Assembly (NCBI RefSeq): GCF_050271975.1
Contig: NZ_CP189850.1
Span: 3,038,001-3,102,000, forward strand
Reading direction: 5' to 3'
DNA: 64,000 nucleotides
Source of the DNA: Litorimonas sp947503715
GTDB taxonomy: Bacteria > Pseudomonadota > Alphaproteobacteria > Caulobacterales > Maricaulaceae
In this document: positions 1-8,573 of the stretch, piece after piece
How positions within the stretch are numbered: position 1 is the first letter of the stretch
Layout of the letters: each line of letters begins with the position of its first letter
Notes under the pieces: model-generated
Databases searched by the model: none
Seen by the model: only the letters and a program-made list of their open reading frames with translations
What the model was told of the DNA's origin: nothing
Made by a program: the position numbers and the translations under genes

Positions 1-427
1 CCGACGCGGCGGGCTTGGACCGTTTGGCGGATTTGCGTCGTTTCGGGGCCGTGGCAGCAAGGCGTTTCATGGCGCGATGCGCGATGCGGCGCGAGGCTTT
101 GCGCGCATCGGTTTTTTCGTCATCGTCCATGGCGTCGGGATCTTCATCCGCCGCGTCCATGGCCTCGGTTTCTTCCTCGGTCAGGGCTTCCGCGTCGTCC
201 TCGCCCTCGTCTTCCATGGCGTCGGCGTCTTCGCCGTCATTCATGGATTCAATCTCGTCATCCTCCATGGCGTCGAGGGTTTCGTCGGTTTCTTTGTCCA
301 CCGCGTCGGCGAGGGCCGTCGCGTTGAAAGCGGTCGCGCCATAACTGGCGGTCGCGCAGGCGAGCGCACTGCACGAGAGCAGCGCGAAGAGTGAGGCGCG
401 GTTTCGCGCGGCTTTGAGGGTCGACAT
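1..427 (-). CDS. Possible nested in-frame scaffold protein inside the protease gene
   Basis: An internal ATG at protease codon 358 is preceded by AGGAG at good spacing. From this codon the product starts MSTLKAARNRASLFALL, a hydrophobic stretch, followed by a strongly acidic region and a Lys/Arg-rich segment. Lambda makes its scaffold Nu3 from an in-frame start inside gene C in the same way. The hydrophobic start also resembles a signal peptide, which would be unexpected for a scaffold. Inferred from the start site, composition and lambda precedent only. Confidence 0.45.
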   Translation of the reverse strand, partial: MSTLKAARNRASLFALLSCSALACATASYGATAFNATALADAVDKETDETLDAMEDDEIESMNDGEDADAMEDEGEDDAEALTEEETEAMDAADEDPDAMDDDEKTDARKASRRIAHRAMKRLAATAPKRRKSAKRSKPAAS

Positions 428-1498
428 CGGGGTCTCCTGTTCTGTCGAGAGGGATGCCGAACCTTTGGGTGCGGCGGTTGAAATTTTCTTGGGGGTGTCT
501 TTGGACGCGGATGTGGGGTCCGGGGCGGGCTCTGGTTTTGGCTCTGGCTCTGGGGCGGGCGCGGTTGCCAGTTCCGTCAGGCGGGCCAAGGCCGCCGCGC
601 GGTCCGATTGCGCATCGGCCAGCCCGTGGGTCAGGGCCGTCGGTGTCATGAAGGCGGCGGCTTCCAAATCGGCAATGGCGGATTGTTCCAGCCCCCGGCC
701 CTGCGCCATGCGCGCGTGGAACCAGTCGCCCAATTCGTTGATTTCCGCCGTCCATTGTTCGGACTCGCCCTCGGACAATTCCGTCTCCGGATATCCAAAA
801 CTTTTCTTGTCGCCCGATGTGAAGAACGTAACTTTGCGGCCCGCTTTGGCATCCGCGCCCGTCGTGTCGAGGCGACCATAAATCACGCCAATGGAACCGA
901 GCGTCGCGGTCAGTGTCGCGTGAACCTCGGTGCAGGCCCCCGCGAGAGAATAAGCGGCGGAACAGGCCAGACCATCGGTGAAGGCGACAATCGGCTTTTC
1001 ATCCCGCCAGGCGAGGATGCGGTCCGTCAATTCGAAACAGCCATTGACCATGCCGCCGGGGCTGTCGATGTCGAGGAAGATGCCCTGACAATCGGGGTCG
1101 GACATGGCAGCGGCGAATTCCGCCTCGATCCGATCGTAACCGTCAATGCAGAGCATCCCGCCCAGAATTTCGGCGCGGTTCATCAATGGGCCGCGCACAG
1201 TGATCGTCTGAACGTAGGGGTCCTGTCGGGCCTCTTGGCGCGCAGGGGCGAGGGCCAAGCGGGCAGATGGCTGCGCCGCGGCAAGTCCTTGAACATCTGC
1301 CAAGTCGTCATCCTCAACATCGCGGCGCAAAAAGTCGGGAATGATGGAGGCTTTGCGGTTGGCGCGCCGATGCGCGCGATCAGCCAAACGCCCTGCGCGG
1401 TCAGAATAAGCGGCGGAGAGTTGCTGTTGCAGCTCCGGCACAATCGCCGGATAAAGCATGAGCGGGCGGCCCGTCAGGGTGAGGTGAAGGGGGATCAT
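1..1498 (-). CDS. Phage head maturation protease, S49/SppA family (lambda gpC-like), 3' end outside window
   Basis: This frame has no stop codon before the window edge, so the gene is incomplete. The ATG overlaps the portal stop as ATGA. The first ~300 residues are an S49 peptidase: an AILGGML stretch, the DIDSPGG motif, the ACSAAY motif that carries the likely nucleophilic serine, TLGSIGV, and the basic DAKAGRK stretch expected to supply the lysine. In lambda the equivalent gene C lies directly after portal gene B, as here, and processes the portal and scaffold during head assembly. The C-terminal part changes character to an Ala/Pro/Glu linker and a very acidic Asp/Glu/Met-rich tail ending in a basic patch, as expected of an in-frame scaffold extension. 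Confidence 0.9.
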   Translation of the reverse strand, partial: MIPLHLTLTGRPLMLYPAIVPELQQQLSAAYSDRAGRLADRAHRRANRKASIIPDFLRRDVEDDDLADVQGLAAAQPSARLALAPARQEARQDPYVQTITVRGPLMNRAEILGGMLCIDGYDRIEAEFAAAMSDPDCQGIFLDIDSPGGMVNGCFELTDRILAWRDEKPIVAFTDGLACSAAYSLAGACTEVHATLTATLGSIGVIYGRLDTTGADAKAGRKVTFFTSGDKKSFGYPETELSEGESEQWTAEINELGDWFHARMAQGRGLEQSAIADLEAAAFMTPTALTHGLADAQSDRAAALARLTELATAPAPEPEPKPEPAPDPTSASKDTPKKISTAAPKGSASLSTEQETPMSTLKAARNRASLFALLSCSALACATASYGATAFNATALADAVDKETDETLDAMEDDEIESMNDGEDADAMEDEGEDDAEALTEEETEAMDAADEDPDAMDDDEKTDARKASRRIAHRAMKRLAATAPKRRKSAKRSKPAAS

Positions 1499-3138
1499 TG
1501 TGCGGTCGTCCCGTCTGTCGGATTGGTCGGGGCAAGCGCGCCCTCGCGGAAATTCGAGCTGATGCTGAGCTGTTCCATCCGCTGTTCCTCTCCGGCGATG
1601 ACGGCCATTTCCTCGTCGAAATCCTCGCCATTGCTGGAATAAATTTTGGAGCGGGAAGTCAGGCGACCTTCGAGATTGAGCAGGTTTGCCTTGGCCGCTT
1701 TCTCCGGATCAATCTGCGGACGGGCGGGTCCGACCCAATTGGAGCGGCACCACGCGGCGGGGGCTTCCCACAGGTCCGCGCAACCGGGCGGCAGGTCGAT
1801 CAGGCCGCGATCCGTGATCTCATCAAGGACGGCGAGGTAAATCGGCATCACGACCTGCGTCCCGAAATCCGCGCGCTGCACCATGACGGCACTCCAGATT
1901 TCGTTGAACGCACCGCGCAGGGTGGAATAATTCAGACCCGTGTAATTTCCGGTGATTTGCCCTTCGGACACATTCATGGCGGCGGCGACGGATTGCATCA
2001 GCGTGCGGTAAAACACGTTGAAGGCCGTGGCCTGTCGCGGCGCGGTGTTGAGGTCCACCGAGTCGCCCGGCATCAGGACGGGGATGCGCACACCCATGAA
2101 TTCGACGGGGGCTTCGTCGTAAAAATTCTGGCGGACGTCTTGGTAACCCTGCAGGTTGACGCCGCTGTCCTGCTTAACGCCAAGGATGTCCGCGACCGCA
2201 GAGGGGTCAAAGCCCGATTTCACAAAAGCCCCGAACAGCGCATTGATCAGCGCCGATTGAATCTCCGCGCCTTTGTACTGTCCCATCATCAGGAACGTCT
2301 CGATCACGGGGGCGAGCGGCGTGATGCCGCGATGTTGGCCCGGACGGGATTGGGTGAAGCCATGAATGCAGACCGGTCGGCCATAATCTGACTCACGCGG
2401 GACCCGGTCCCAGAGGAGACTGTCAAGCGCATTGACGGAGATGTCGCCGGGATGGGCGCGGCGAATGTGATAAGCAATTGGCGCACCATGGGCGTCGAGT
2501 TCCACCCCGTCCCGCATCGTGTCCGAATCCCACGCACCGTTCGGATTGGACAGGCGGTCCGTGTCGATCAGGTTCACCGCCGTCTGGAACGCACCGGGCA
2601 CGGCCTCGCGCAGGTTCATCACTGCCAGACATTCCCCGACCGTTTTCCATTCGGAAAACGCGATGCGCAGCAATCCACCAAAATCGTGACGGCGAGTCAG
2701 GTCGCAAAGACGACGCGGATCCGTGGCCCACCGTTGAAAGGCGCGTTCGATTGACGTCGCCAGCTCGCGGCCTTCTTCCTCGGTGATGCCGAGGGCACGG
2801 TGATCGGGTTGGGCCTGCAACCGCCAGCCCGACCCGATGACCATGCCCGTCGATTTCTCGACGGCGGTGCGGGCTTCGGGTTCGTCGCGGACCAGTTTGC
2901 GCGCGCGATTGGCGAGGGTTTCGCGTTCAAACCGATTGGCCGCATCGGCGGACAGGGTCGGGGCCTGGAAGACGGCCAGTTCCTGTGTTGAACTGCCCGC
3001 GCCACGATAATTTGTGGTGTGGCCGGACGGGGCAAGGGCCGACATTTTGCCCTGCATCCGGACAGCCGCAATCTCTCCGGCGGAAACCGCGGAGCCGTCA
3101 GCTTTCAAAATTCCGGTCATGGGATCAGCGGCGTCCAA
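1495..3138 (-). CDS. Phage portal protein, lambda gpB family
   Basis: The 547-residue length fits the lambda-type portal family. The sequence shows the usual N-terminal region on nucleic-acid entry and vertex assembly, with VRDEPEARTAVEKSTGMVIGSG-like residues near 85-105, LIDTDRLSNP near 190 and a conserved ALFGAFVKSG stretch around 300. The portal forms the dodecameric ring through which the terminase pumps DNA. The gene lies between gpW and the S49 protease, the lambda order, overlapping gpW by 14 bases and the protease by 4, so the three are probably translationally coupled. Confidence 0.93.
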   Translation of the reverse strand: MDAADPMTGILKADGSAVSAGEIAAVRMQGKMSALAPSGHTTNYRGAGSSTQELAVFQAPTLSADAANRFERETLANRARKLVRDEPEARTAVEKSTGMVIGSGWRLQAQPDHRALGITEEEGRELATSIERAFQRWATDPRRLCDLTRRHDFGGLLRIAFSEWKTVGECLAVMNLREAVPGAFQTAVNLIDTDRLSNPNGAWDSDTMRDGVELDAHGAPIAYHIRRAHPGDISVNALDSLLWDRVPRESDYGRPVCIHGFTQSRPGQHRGITPLAPVIETFLMMGQYKGAEIQSALINALFGAFVKSGFDPSAVADILGVKQDSGVNLQGYQDVRQNFYDEAPVEFMGVRIPVLMPGDSVDLNTAPRQATAFNVFYRTLMQSVAAAMNVSEGQITGNYTGLNYSTLRGAFNEIWSAVMVQRADFGTQVVMPIYLAVLDEITDRGLIDLPPGCADLWEAPAAWCRSNWVGPARPQIDPEKAAKANLLNLEGRLTSRSKIYSSNGEDFDEEMAVIAGEEQRMEQLSISSNFREGALAPTNPTDGTTAQ

Positions 3139-3388
3139 TCGGCCCGCGCAACGGCCCGCGCGACACGCGGCGTGTTGGCGTTTGGTTCAGGAGAACCGCG
3201 CAATTTCCAGCCTCGAATTGACGTTCAAGTTCGAGGATTTGTTTCTGGATGTCCGATGTCTTGGTCACATTCCAACGCGACCGATCGGGCCCGTCCTGAA
3301 TTTCGGCAGGGGTGAGGTTCAAGCGGGAGTCATGCAGCGCCTGTCGCGCCTGATCCAACTGCAATTTCAATGTCGCGCAATCGGTCAT
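3125..3388 (-). CDS. Head-tail joining protein, gpW-like
   Basis: An 87-residue protein, slightly longer than lambda gpW (68). It has the QARQALHDSRL start and the VTKTSDIQKQILELERQ helix that match gpW, whose second helix follows a short beta hairpin. gpW plugs the portal after packaging and supports tail joining. Its place between terminase large subunit and portal is diagnostic. The last ~25 residues (basic, RRVSRGPLRG) have no counterpart in lambda gpW and overlap the portal start. Both neighbours overlap it. Confidence 0.78.
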   Translation of the reverse strand: MTDCATLKLQLDQARQALHDSRLNLTPAEIQDGPDRSRWNVTKTSDIQKQILELERQFEAGNCAVLLNQTPTRRVSRGPLRGPIGRR

Positions 3389-5532
3389 GATCCGGCCTCT
3401 CGGTTGGCAGCGATCATGCGCTGCAGCCAGTTGGGTGTGGTGTTCCCGGACTTGTCGCTCTGACGCGGCAGGGGTTGGACCGCCTCAGACTCCCGCGCGA
3501 ACAGTTCCAACGGGGTCAGGTCGGCGAGAACGGGGTCCACGGCCTCGCGCAGGAACAGGTCTTCCCAGTCTTGGGGTGACATCCGGACGAGGCCGAAATG
3601 AATGGCGAGGACGAGATTGTAAACGGCGAGGTCGAGCTGTTCATTCGCGCGGCCATTGACGCGGACAAAGGCTTCGTGATTGCGGATCGGGTCCGCGACC
3701 AGATGTTCCGCCGTCAGCTGTTTCGTGAACTCGCGGTCAATCTCGTCATGGAAGAACAGGTGAAGGCCGGGCCCGATGTCGTCATGGTCAAAGGCCGAGA
3801 GAGAATTGGTCAGGCCCTGATAAACCATCCGCTTCAGCAGATGGGTGTTCAGCAAAGTCAGCGGCACGCGTTGGATCGTTTGACCCGCCGCGTTTTTCAG
3901 CTTGCCGCCTTTTCGTGAAGGCTGCCAGAGCGGTTCGAACCGTGCTGTCGGGCCGGTCATGCCCTTGATGCCGATGACGTCGGGATTGCCGACGATGAAC
4001 CGATAAGCTTTGTCCGTGTCCTGCCCGCCCGTGTCGATGCCCATCCGCCGCGCGATTTGCGGGCGCAGGTGAACGGAGTCGAATTCCTGCGCAAAGGTGC
4101 GGCGGAGTTCCGTCCAGCCGCCGGGCTGCATGGGGGGCTGTTGAATGATGCCGTGATCGATGCAGGCCCCGCGCGGTCCCGGTCCCCAAGCGTAACTGGC
4201 CCATTCAAACCGATTGCCCTGCAGGTCAGCAGCGGTCGTCGTGAACGCCGCCCAGTTGGGCACCATCCCGCGACGCACGGGCGAGGTCTTGGCCCGCGGC
4301 GCGCCGCCCGCCATGGCGAACAGTTTCTCATCATCCGGCGTGTCCAGCTCCGCATCATAAGCTTCGCCGAGGACCTGCTGGGTGAAGGCGATCATCTTGG
4401 CGGGGTCGTCTTTCGCGTCGAGATAAGCGGCGAAGATTAACTTCCATGTCGAGAACGGGGACATGCCCTGCCAAATGTGGAAGCTCTTGTCGCGGCCTTC
4501 GGTGTCACGGGCCCGCGCGGCGGCAATGTCGGCGGCGGGGATGACGTCCTTGATGCGGGTGTCAGACGGATCGCGCGGGTCAGGCGCACAGGCGGGGGTG
4601 GGATTGTCCGGATTTTCAGAGTCGAAAGTCGGGATCCAGCATCCGCCGGCATTCATGGACCGTTTCAGCGCGTGTCCGATCAGAGCGCCGCAACAGGGCG
4701 GCGCGAGTTCGACGCGCGCTGACGACCCCTCGCCCGTCTGGACAAGATGAGAGAACCGCGGAATGAACCAGTCTTCGCAATGCGGGCATTCCCATGCCCA
4801 TCGGCGTTGATCGCCGTCATTGTAAAATTTCGTGACACGGCAGGATCCCGCCTTGCCGGGGGTCGACGGAATGTAAACTTTCAGGTCTTCGCCGTAAGTC
4901 GTGCCGCGGGCAATGGCCTGTGTGACGGGATCGCCGCGCTCGCCCTCATCCTCGTCATATTCTGCGACTTCCTCCAGAATGATGAAGCCGACTGTGATCA
5001 TTTGCAGGTTGGACGTGGCACCACCGGAGGCCATTTGCAGGAAGCCGTCGCGGAATCGCCGCCGCATCTGGGTCGACCGTTTCGTGCCGTGACGCGCATA
5101 AACGCGGCGGGTCAGTTCCGGTGAACTGGAAATCATCGGGTCCAGTTTGATTTCCGAATATTTCAGCGCCTCGGTGAAAGTCGGCAGGACAATCAGGATG
5201 CCTTTGGGATCTTCGTGAATGATGCGGCCCACGGCATTCAGGCCCGCCTCTGATTTGGCGCTTTGTGCGCATCCGATCACGGCGATGATGCGGGACGGAT
5301 CGGACGGCCCGCAGGCATCCATGATCTCTTCAAGGTAAGTGACGCGGGCCGGATCCCACGGACCAGGAAAACGGGACCCACTGTCCGCCCCGACCACGCG
5401 ATATTTTGCGGCCCAATCCGAGGGCTTTGTCTGAATTTGCGGAGTCGCGGCCTCGGCAAAGGCGGCGAACATGACGGTCGCGCTTGTCAGGCCCGACAGG
5501 ACCACATGACGCGACAGGATTGGGAGCTTCAT
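3385..5532 (-). CDS. Terminase large subunit, GpA family
   Basis: A 715-residue ATPase-nuclease that packages DNA into proheads. The ATPase P-loop is the deviant GCAQSAKSEA near residue 108. A Walker B-like EEVAEYDEDEGERGDP follows near 188, which is the GpA-family form. The C-terminal nuclease region starts around GIDTGGQDTDKAY near 500. The first ~28 residues are hydrophobic (LSGLTSATVMFAAFAEA) and could be mistaken for a signal peptide, but GpA terminases commonly have an alanine-rich start before the SDWAAKYR motif. Overlaps both neighbours by 4 bases or fewer. Confidence 0.93.
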   Translation of the reverse strand: MKLPILSRHVVLSGLTSATVMFAAFAEAATPQIQTKPSDWAAKYRVVGADSGSRFPGPWDPARVTYLEEIMDACGPSDPSRIIAVIGCAQSAKSEAGLNAVGRIIHEDPKGILIVLPTFTEALKYSEIKLDPMISSSPELTRRVYARHGTKRSTQMRRRFRDGFLQMASGGATSNLQMITVGFIILEEVAEYDEDEGERGDPVTQAIARGTTYGEDLKVYIPSTPGKAGSCRVTKFYNDGDQRRWAWECPHCEDWFIPRFSHLVQTGEGSSARVELAPPCCGALIGHALKRSMNAGGCWIPTFDSENPDNPTPACAPDPRDPSDTRIKDVIPAADIAAARARDTEGRDKSFHIWQGMSPFSTWKLIFAAYLDAKDDPAKMIAFTQQVLGEAYDAELDTPDDEKLFAMAGGAPRAKTSPVRRGMVPNWAAFTTTAADLQGNRFEWASYAWGPGPRGACIDHGIIQQPPMQPGGWTELRRTFAQEFDSVHLRPQIARRMGIDTGGQDTDKAYRFIVGNPDVIGIKGMTGPTARFEPLWQPSRKGGKLKNAAGQTIQRVPLTLLNTHLLKRMVYQGLTNSLSAFDHDDIGPGLHLFFHDEIDREFTKQLTAEHLVADPIRNHEAFVRVNGRANEQLDLAVYNLVLAIHFGLVRMSPQDWEDLFLREAVDPVLADLTPLELFARESEAVQPLPRQSDKSGNTTPNWLQRMIAANREAGS

Positions 5533-6209
5533 CAGCCCGTCGCCTCAACCAATGTCGGGATGGCGGCGGGATCGGCGCGCATGTGCGCGGCGGCGGCCGT
5601 GAGATAATCAAAACGATCACGCGCGGTTGAGGACCGCAGCGGGTCCATGTCACCAATCAACTCTGTGAGAGAATCGGCCAGCTTTTGCAGGGCGGGTTCC
5701 AGATGCGCGCGGATGGTTTGGGTCGTGCGTTTCTTGTGGGCGTCACCCAGACCGTTGACGGCGAGGACGCTGTCCGCCGTGTCCATCAAGGCCGGCCCCA
5801 AAAGCGCATCTTTGACCGTCGTGAAGGCCTCGGCGGCGGCGGCTTCCGCCTCGGCGAGGTCAACGAGGTCCCCTTTTTGGCGGGCAAGGGCGAGCTCCGC
5901 CGTTTCCGCCTGGGCATGTTCTTTGCGGGCTTTGGCTCTCTGGGCGTCAGAGAGCGGGATCGGGGCATTGAGTTCGGGTTGGGTTTTCGGGACAACTTTC
6001 AGGTGATGTCCCCGCTGCACTTCACGGGTGAACGACGTTCGGTGTTTCGTGATCTCAGAGAGGAGGACGCCGTCCTGCTTTGCCGTGCGCTTCCGAACCA
6101 GCCCGTGGGCATGCGCATATTTTGAAACGGCCTGACGGGAAACGCGCTCGCCCTCGCTCTCACTGAGAGCCGTGGCGGCGGCGGTGAATGTGATCGGTGT
6201 CTCTGTCAT
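5532..6209 (-). CDS. Terminase small subunit, Nu1-like DNA-packaging protein
   Basis: The first ~60 residues form an HTH region (TAAATALSESEGERVSRQAV, then SKYAHAHGLV) that would bind the cos region. The central part is a charged coiled-coil-like helix (AQRAKARKEHAQAETAELAL) that would mediate oligomerisation, and the C-terminus contacts the large subunit in known systems. It is the first gene of the packaging block and its stop overlaps the start of the large subunit by one base. The family assignment rests on position plus the HTH; sequence similarity to lambda Nu1 itself is weak. Confidence 0.8.
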   Translation of the reverse strand: MTETPITFTAAATALSESEGERVSRQAVSKYAHAHGLVRKRTAKQDGVLLSEITKHRTSFTREVQRGHHLKVVPKTQPELNAPIPLSDAQRAKARKEHAQAETAELALARQKGDLVDLAEAEAAAAEAFTTVKDALLGPALMDTADSVLAVNGLGDAHKKRTTQTIRAHLEPALQKLADSLTELIGDMDPLRSSTARDRFDYLTAAAAHMRADPAAIPTLVEATG

Positions 6210-6410
6210 GGTTCAAAGGCGAAATCGCCAAACCCGAAAACCGCAACTCAAACTAAAAAGTGCAACCCTTTTGAAAAATCAAACGGCCACAAAAAAAAAT
6301 GGCCAAAGGCTCACCGTATACGTTTTTTGCGTCAGGAAGGACCCAAAACGTCAAATCGGGATGGAGTTTTTCGGAATAGCTGTTTTATGCGCTTGGTTGG
6401 GCCCTTCACG
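6210..6410. other. Noncoding gap upstream of terminase; candidate cos/terminase-binding region
   Basis: No convincing gene. It lies where cos lies in lambda-like phages, just before the small terminase. It holds a GGCCA/TGGCC inverted repeat around an A-run (6285-6304), an ACGTTTT/AAAACGT inverted repeat (6320-6351), and two related 15-mers of form GGNCCCNNNACGTCA at 6339-6353 and 6399-6413, 60 bp apart. These could be terminase-binding sites or late-promoter elements. The cos assignment is positional inference. Confidence 0.3.
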
Positions 6411-7151
6411 TCAAGCATAAAATCTCACAAGCTCATCCAGACCCGCAATTAGCTGCCCAAGTGCGAAGGCTCGGCGGGTTTTATCAGCGGAATAAGGTGC
6501 ATCAGCGCCTGCCTCTCCCAAACTCACGCCATCAATCAAAACAGCCTTGACGGCGGCAGACGGCAGAGGCCTCATCGCAGTCATGGCTTCTGCCACTCTC
6601 GCCCTCGCGTCGGTCCCCGCAACAATTCCACCATCGGACCACGCACCGCCGCCTTGGACACGCTCACCATAATTCACAGTTCCTCCGGTGAGATATCCCG
6701 CGCGCCAGTCGAGGAGGAACTTAGCTGCCGCACCTGCCATCGGCTCGGTCACGGTGCGGTTGTCGATCAATGATCGCAGCGTTTTGGGCAAGGCTTCACG
6801 CAGTTTCACCATGTCAGCGCCAATGCGCCGACCTGACCCCGGCTTTGATCCGCCCGACTTTACTGCACGGCACTGGGTTGGACCATTGCGAGGCAGGGCG
6901 TTTAGCTGTGCCTCTAGGTCGGAAGGTGGAAGCTCACCCCTGTGCCGGTTCGCCTCAATCACCGCCCGCCGACGCTTCTTGAATTGGGTCATCGTCTCGT
7001 CCGATCGCGGGCTTTGCGGCACGGTCATCCGCCGAGGCTCGCCAATAATTGCAGGTTGACCCTGTTTTCTCTCAGGTTGACCCTGTTTTGGATGAGGTTG
7101 ACCCTGTTTCGAACAAGGTTGACCCTGTGTTATCTCTCTGTTTTCATTCAT
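6411..7151 (-). CDS. DUF6456-like phage protein with heptad-repeat N-terminus
   Basis: The C-terminal ~110 residues (AAAKFLLDWRAGYLTGG, ARARVAEAMTAMRPLPSAAV, then a final helix before YA) follow the pattern of DUF6456, an alphaproteobacterial domain often linked to DNA-binding proteins; function unknown. The N-terminus contains four QGQP units spaced seven residues apart, the translation of a 21-bp DNA repeat array on the opposite strand. I chose the ATG giving MNENREIT; an upstream start at 7340 keeps the frame open but reads through more repeat DNA, and an internal Met (MTVPQS) would exclude the repeats. It is transcribed toward the terminase genes. Confidence 0.6.
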   Translation of the reverse strand: MNENREITQGQPCSKQGQPHPKQGQPERKQGQPAIIGEPRRMTVPQSPRSDETMTQFKKRRRAVIEANRHRGELPPSDLEAQLNALPRNGPTQCRAVKSGGSKPGSGRRIGADMVKLREALPKTLRSLIDNRTVTEPMAGAAAKFLLDWRAGYLTGGTVNYGERVQGGGAWSDGGIVAGTDARARVAEAMTAMRPLPSAAVKAVLIDGVSLGEAGADAPYSADKTRRAFALGQLIAGLDELVRFYA

Positions 7152-7434
7152 TTTTAACTCAAAATATAAAATAAAAGGGTCAACCTGCACAACCTTTCCC
7201 GTGTTTTCTCGAGGGGATGTTTTTCTAAACTTCTCGACAATCCCGTCATGCAGATATCGTCTGGCGTGGCACGGGAGGCGGGCGCAATGACAATCCAAAC
7301 CACGGGAGAGGTTGACCCTGTCGCCCCTTACACAGTTCATGAATGTCTTTTCTTAGATAAAACAATGGCTTCCCCCCCAACCCCACGTTTTCAAACCGAA
7401 ATGAAGGATGGCCCTGCCAGAATAGGTTGACCCT
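7053..7434 (+). repeat. AGGTTGACCCT repeat array (iteron-like), seven copies
   Basis: Exact AGGTTGACCCT units start at 7053, 7074, 7095 and 7116, precisely 21 bp (two helical turns) apart. Further copies lie at 7176-7186 (inverted), 7309 and 7424. The first four fall inside the DUF6456-like gene start and the rest in the gap to 7707, where I see no convincing gene. Even phasing suggests cooperative binding of one protein, as at a replication origin or an operator array. What binds is unknown. Confidence 0.7.
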
Positions 7435-7707
7435 TTTTGTCCGCAATCCCGCCCATCCTTATCGTTTGTCAATGACAAAACAGGGGGGCGGGGAAACAAA
7501 AAGCTTTTCATAAAAAATGGGGGTTGACGCGGATTTTGTAATTTTAAGCATTCGGAAACGAATGCTGCGGAGTTTTTCCGCGCTCACAATTCGGGTGTTT
7601 TCAAGCCTTTTTTATCACTTTCCCAGTGATCTGACCGAGCGGAAAACAACAAGCCGGAGAGGCAAACGACCGTCCGACTTTGTTCAAATCCAAGTGGGTG
7701 GGGAAGA

Positions 7708-7944
7708 TCAGAGGGGCGAGGACATGTATTCGAACATCACCCAAAGCTGGCTGATGATGAATGGAATCACGGCAGCCCCCAAAAACGCGCCCAATGTGAT
7801 GGCCCACACACCAACAGGTTTGCGGTAAACATGCCCGCAATTCTGGCAAACATCCGCTTTCTTGCTGATGGGCTGCCGACACGACCGGCAATGCCCCATC
7901 AGCTTTTCGTCAGGTCCATCAAATTCAGGTTTCGTTTCAGCCAT
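7708..7944 (-). CDS. Small zinc-ribbon membrane protein
   Basis: 78 residues. A four-cysteine zinc ribbon (CRSCRQ near 19-24 and CQNCGH near 33-38) is followed by one hydrophobic segment (VGVWAITLGAFLGAAVIPF, about 44-66) and a short polar tail. This is the layout of zinc-ribbon single-pass proteins. No specific function is recognised; phage genes between lysis and packaging modules often encode such proteins. Codon use and spacing to the next two small genes support it as real. Confidence 0.7.
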   Translation of the reverse strand: MAETKPEFDGPDEKLMGHCRSCRQPISKKADVCQNCGHVYRKPVGVWAITLGAFLGAAVIPFIISQLWVMFEYMSSPL

Positions 7945-8009
7945 TTCAATCCCCCAGTTCAGACATCTGGCCTAAGCCACACAACCGCCGCGTGTCAAAC
8001 AGGGCGCTT

Positions 8010-8198
8010 TCACGCCGTCGAGATCAGGGCGAAGCCGACCAACAGGCCCAGCATCGCACAGGCCAGAAAGCCCATCCGGAAGGCGGACCATTCGGCGGCC
8101 GTCCACATCGGGACGCGGCCTTCTTCGCGCAACCTGGTCTGTCGCGCGGCCTCTGCCTCTGCGGCTTTGTGACGGTCAAGATTGCGATTGTAACCCAT
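8010..8198 (-). CDS. Small phage membrane protein
   Basis: 62 residues: a charged, alanine-rich N-terminal helix (KAAEAEAARQTRLREEGR) and one C-terminal transmembrane segment (FLACAMLGLLVGFALI). It starts one base inside the previous stop (TGATG), so translation is probably coupled. Function not recognised; size and topology would fit a phage lysis-accessory or exclusion protein, but nothing in the sequence proves that. Confidence 0.6.
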   Translation of the reverse strand: MGYNRNLDRHKAAEAEAARQTRLREEGRVPMWTAAEWSAFRMGFLACAMLGLLVGFALISTA

Positions 8199-8458
8199 CA
8201 GTGACGCGTCTCCGTCGCTCTGTCAGGCAGGATTGCGATGGAGAGTTCGCCCTCTGCCATGATTTGTGACGTGGCCCGCAATCCAGGCGCAGCTTCCAAG
8301 GCGACCCTGACGGTCGGGCCGTCTGGGGTGCCAGTCTCAGCGACCTCCCCTGACCGCACCAACGCTTCTGCAACTTTGATCGCCTGCGCGGACGGCAATC
8401 CGGCAGCGTTCACAATCGTGATGATGGGGGGTGGGGAATGTGGAGACGCGTCTGACAT
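8198..8458 (-). CDS. Hypothetical phage protein
   Basis: 86 residues, soluble, with no recognised motif. It starts MSDASPHSPPPII and runs through a predicted mixed alpha/beta segment. It is the first gene of a three-gene leftward group with the two small membrane proteins and is divergent from umuD, so the 115-bp gap at 8459-8573 probably carries promoters for both directions. Confidence 0.55.
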   Translation of the reverse strand: MSDASPHSPPPIITIVNAAGLPSAQAIKVAEALVRSGEVAETGTPDGPTVRVALEAAPGLRATSQIMAEGELSIAILPDRATETRH

Positions 8459-8538
8459 GGCACATCCCTAACCTGTGGACGACCTGGTGGACAAGTGGAA
8501 AATGAGAACAAAACATAAACTTTATTTTTCACCAGCGA

Positions 8539-8567
8539 TTGACAATTAGGAATTTAGTCCTCTTTTA
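8539..8567 (+). promoter_or_regulatory. Candidate umuDC promoter with operator-like palindrome
   Basis: A TTGACA at 8539-8544 is followed after 17 bp by CTTTTA, a good -35 with a weak -10. Between them lies AGGA-N6-TCCT (8548-8561), an imperfect palindrome placed where a repressor would block RNA polymerase. I could not find the usual alphaproteobacterial GTTC-N7-GTTC LexA box. Confidence 0.35.
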
Positions 8568-8573
8568 AGGCGC

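Noticed and set aside
608..1642. 344-residue plus-strand ORF
   Set aside because: It is the shadow of the S49 protease gene on the other strand; the minus frame has clear motifs.
7246..7446. 66-residue minus-strand ORF within the repeat region
   Set aside because: Overlaps repeats, low quality composition; no ribosome site.
8459..8573. LexA box upstream of umuD
   Set aside because: No GTTC-N7-GTTC or close match was found; only a weaker palindrome is reported.
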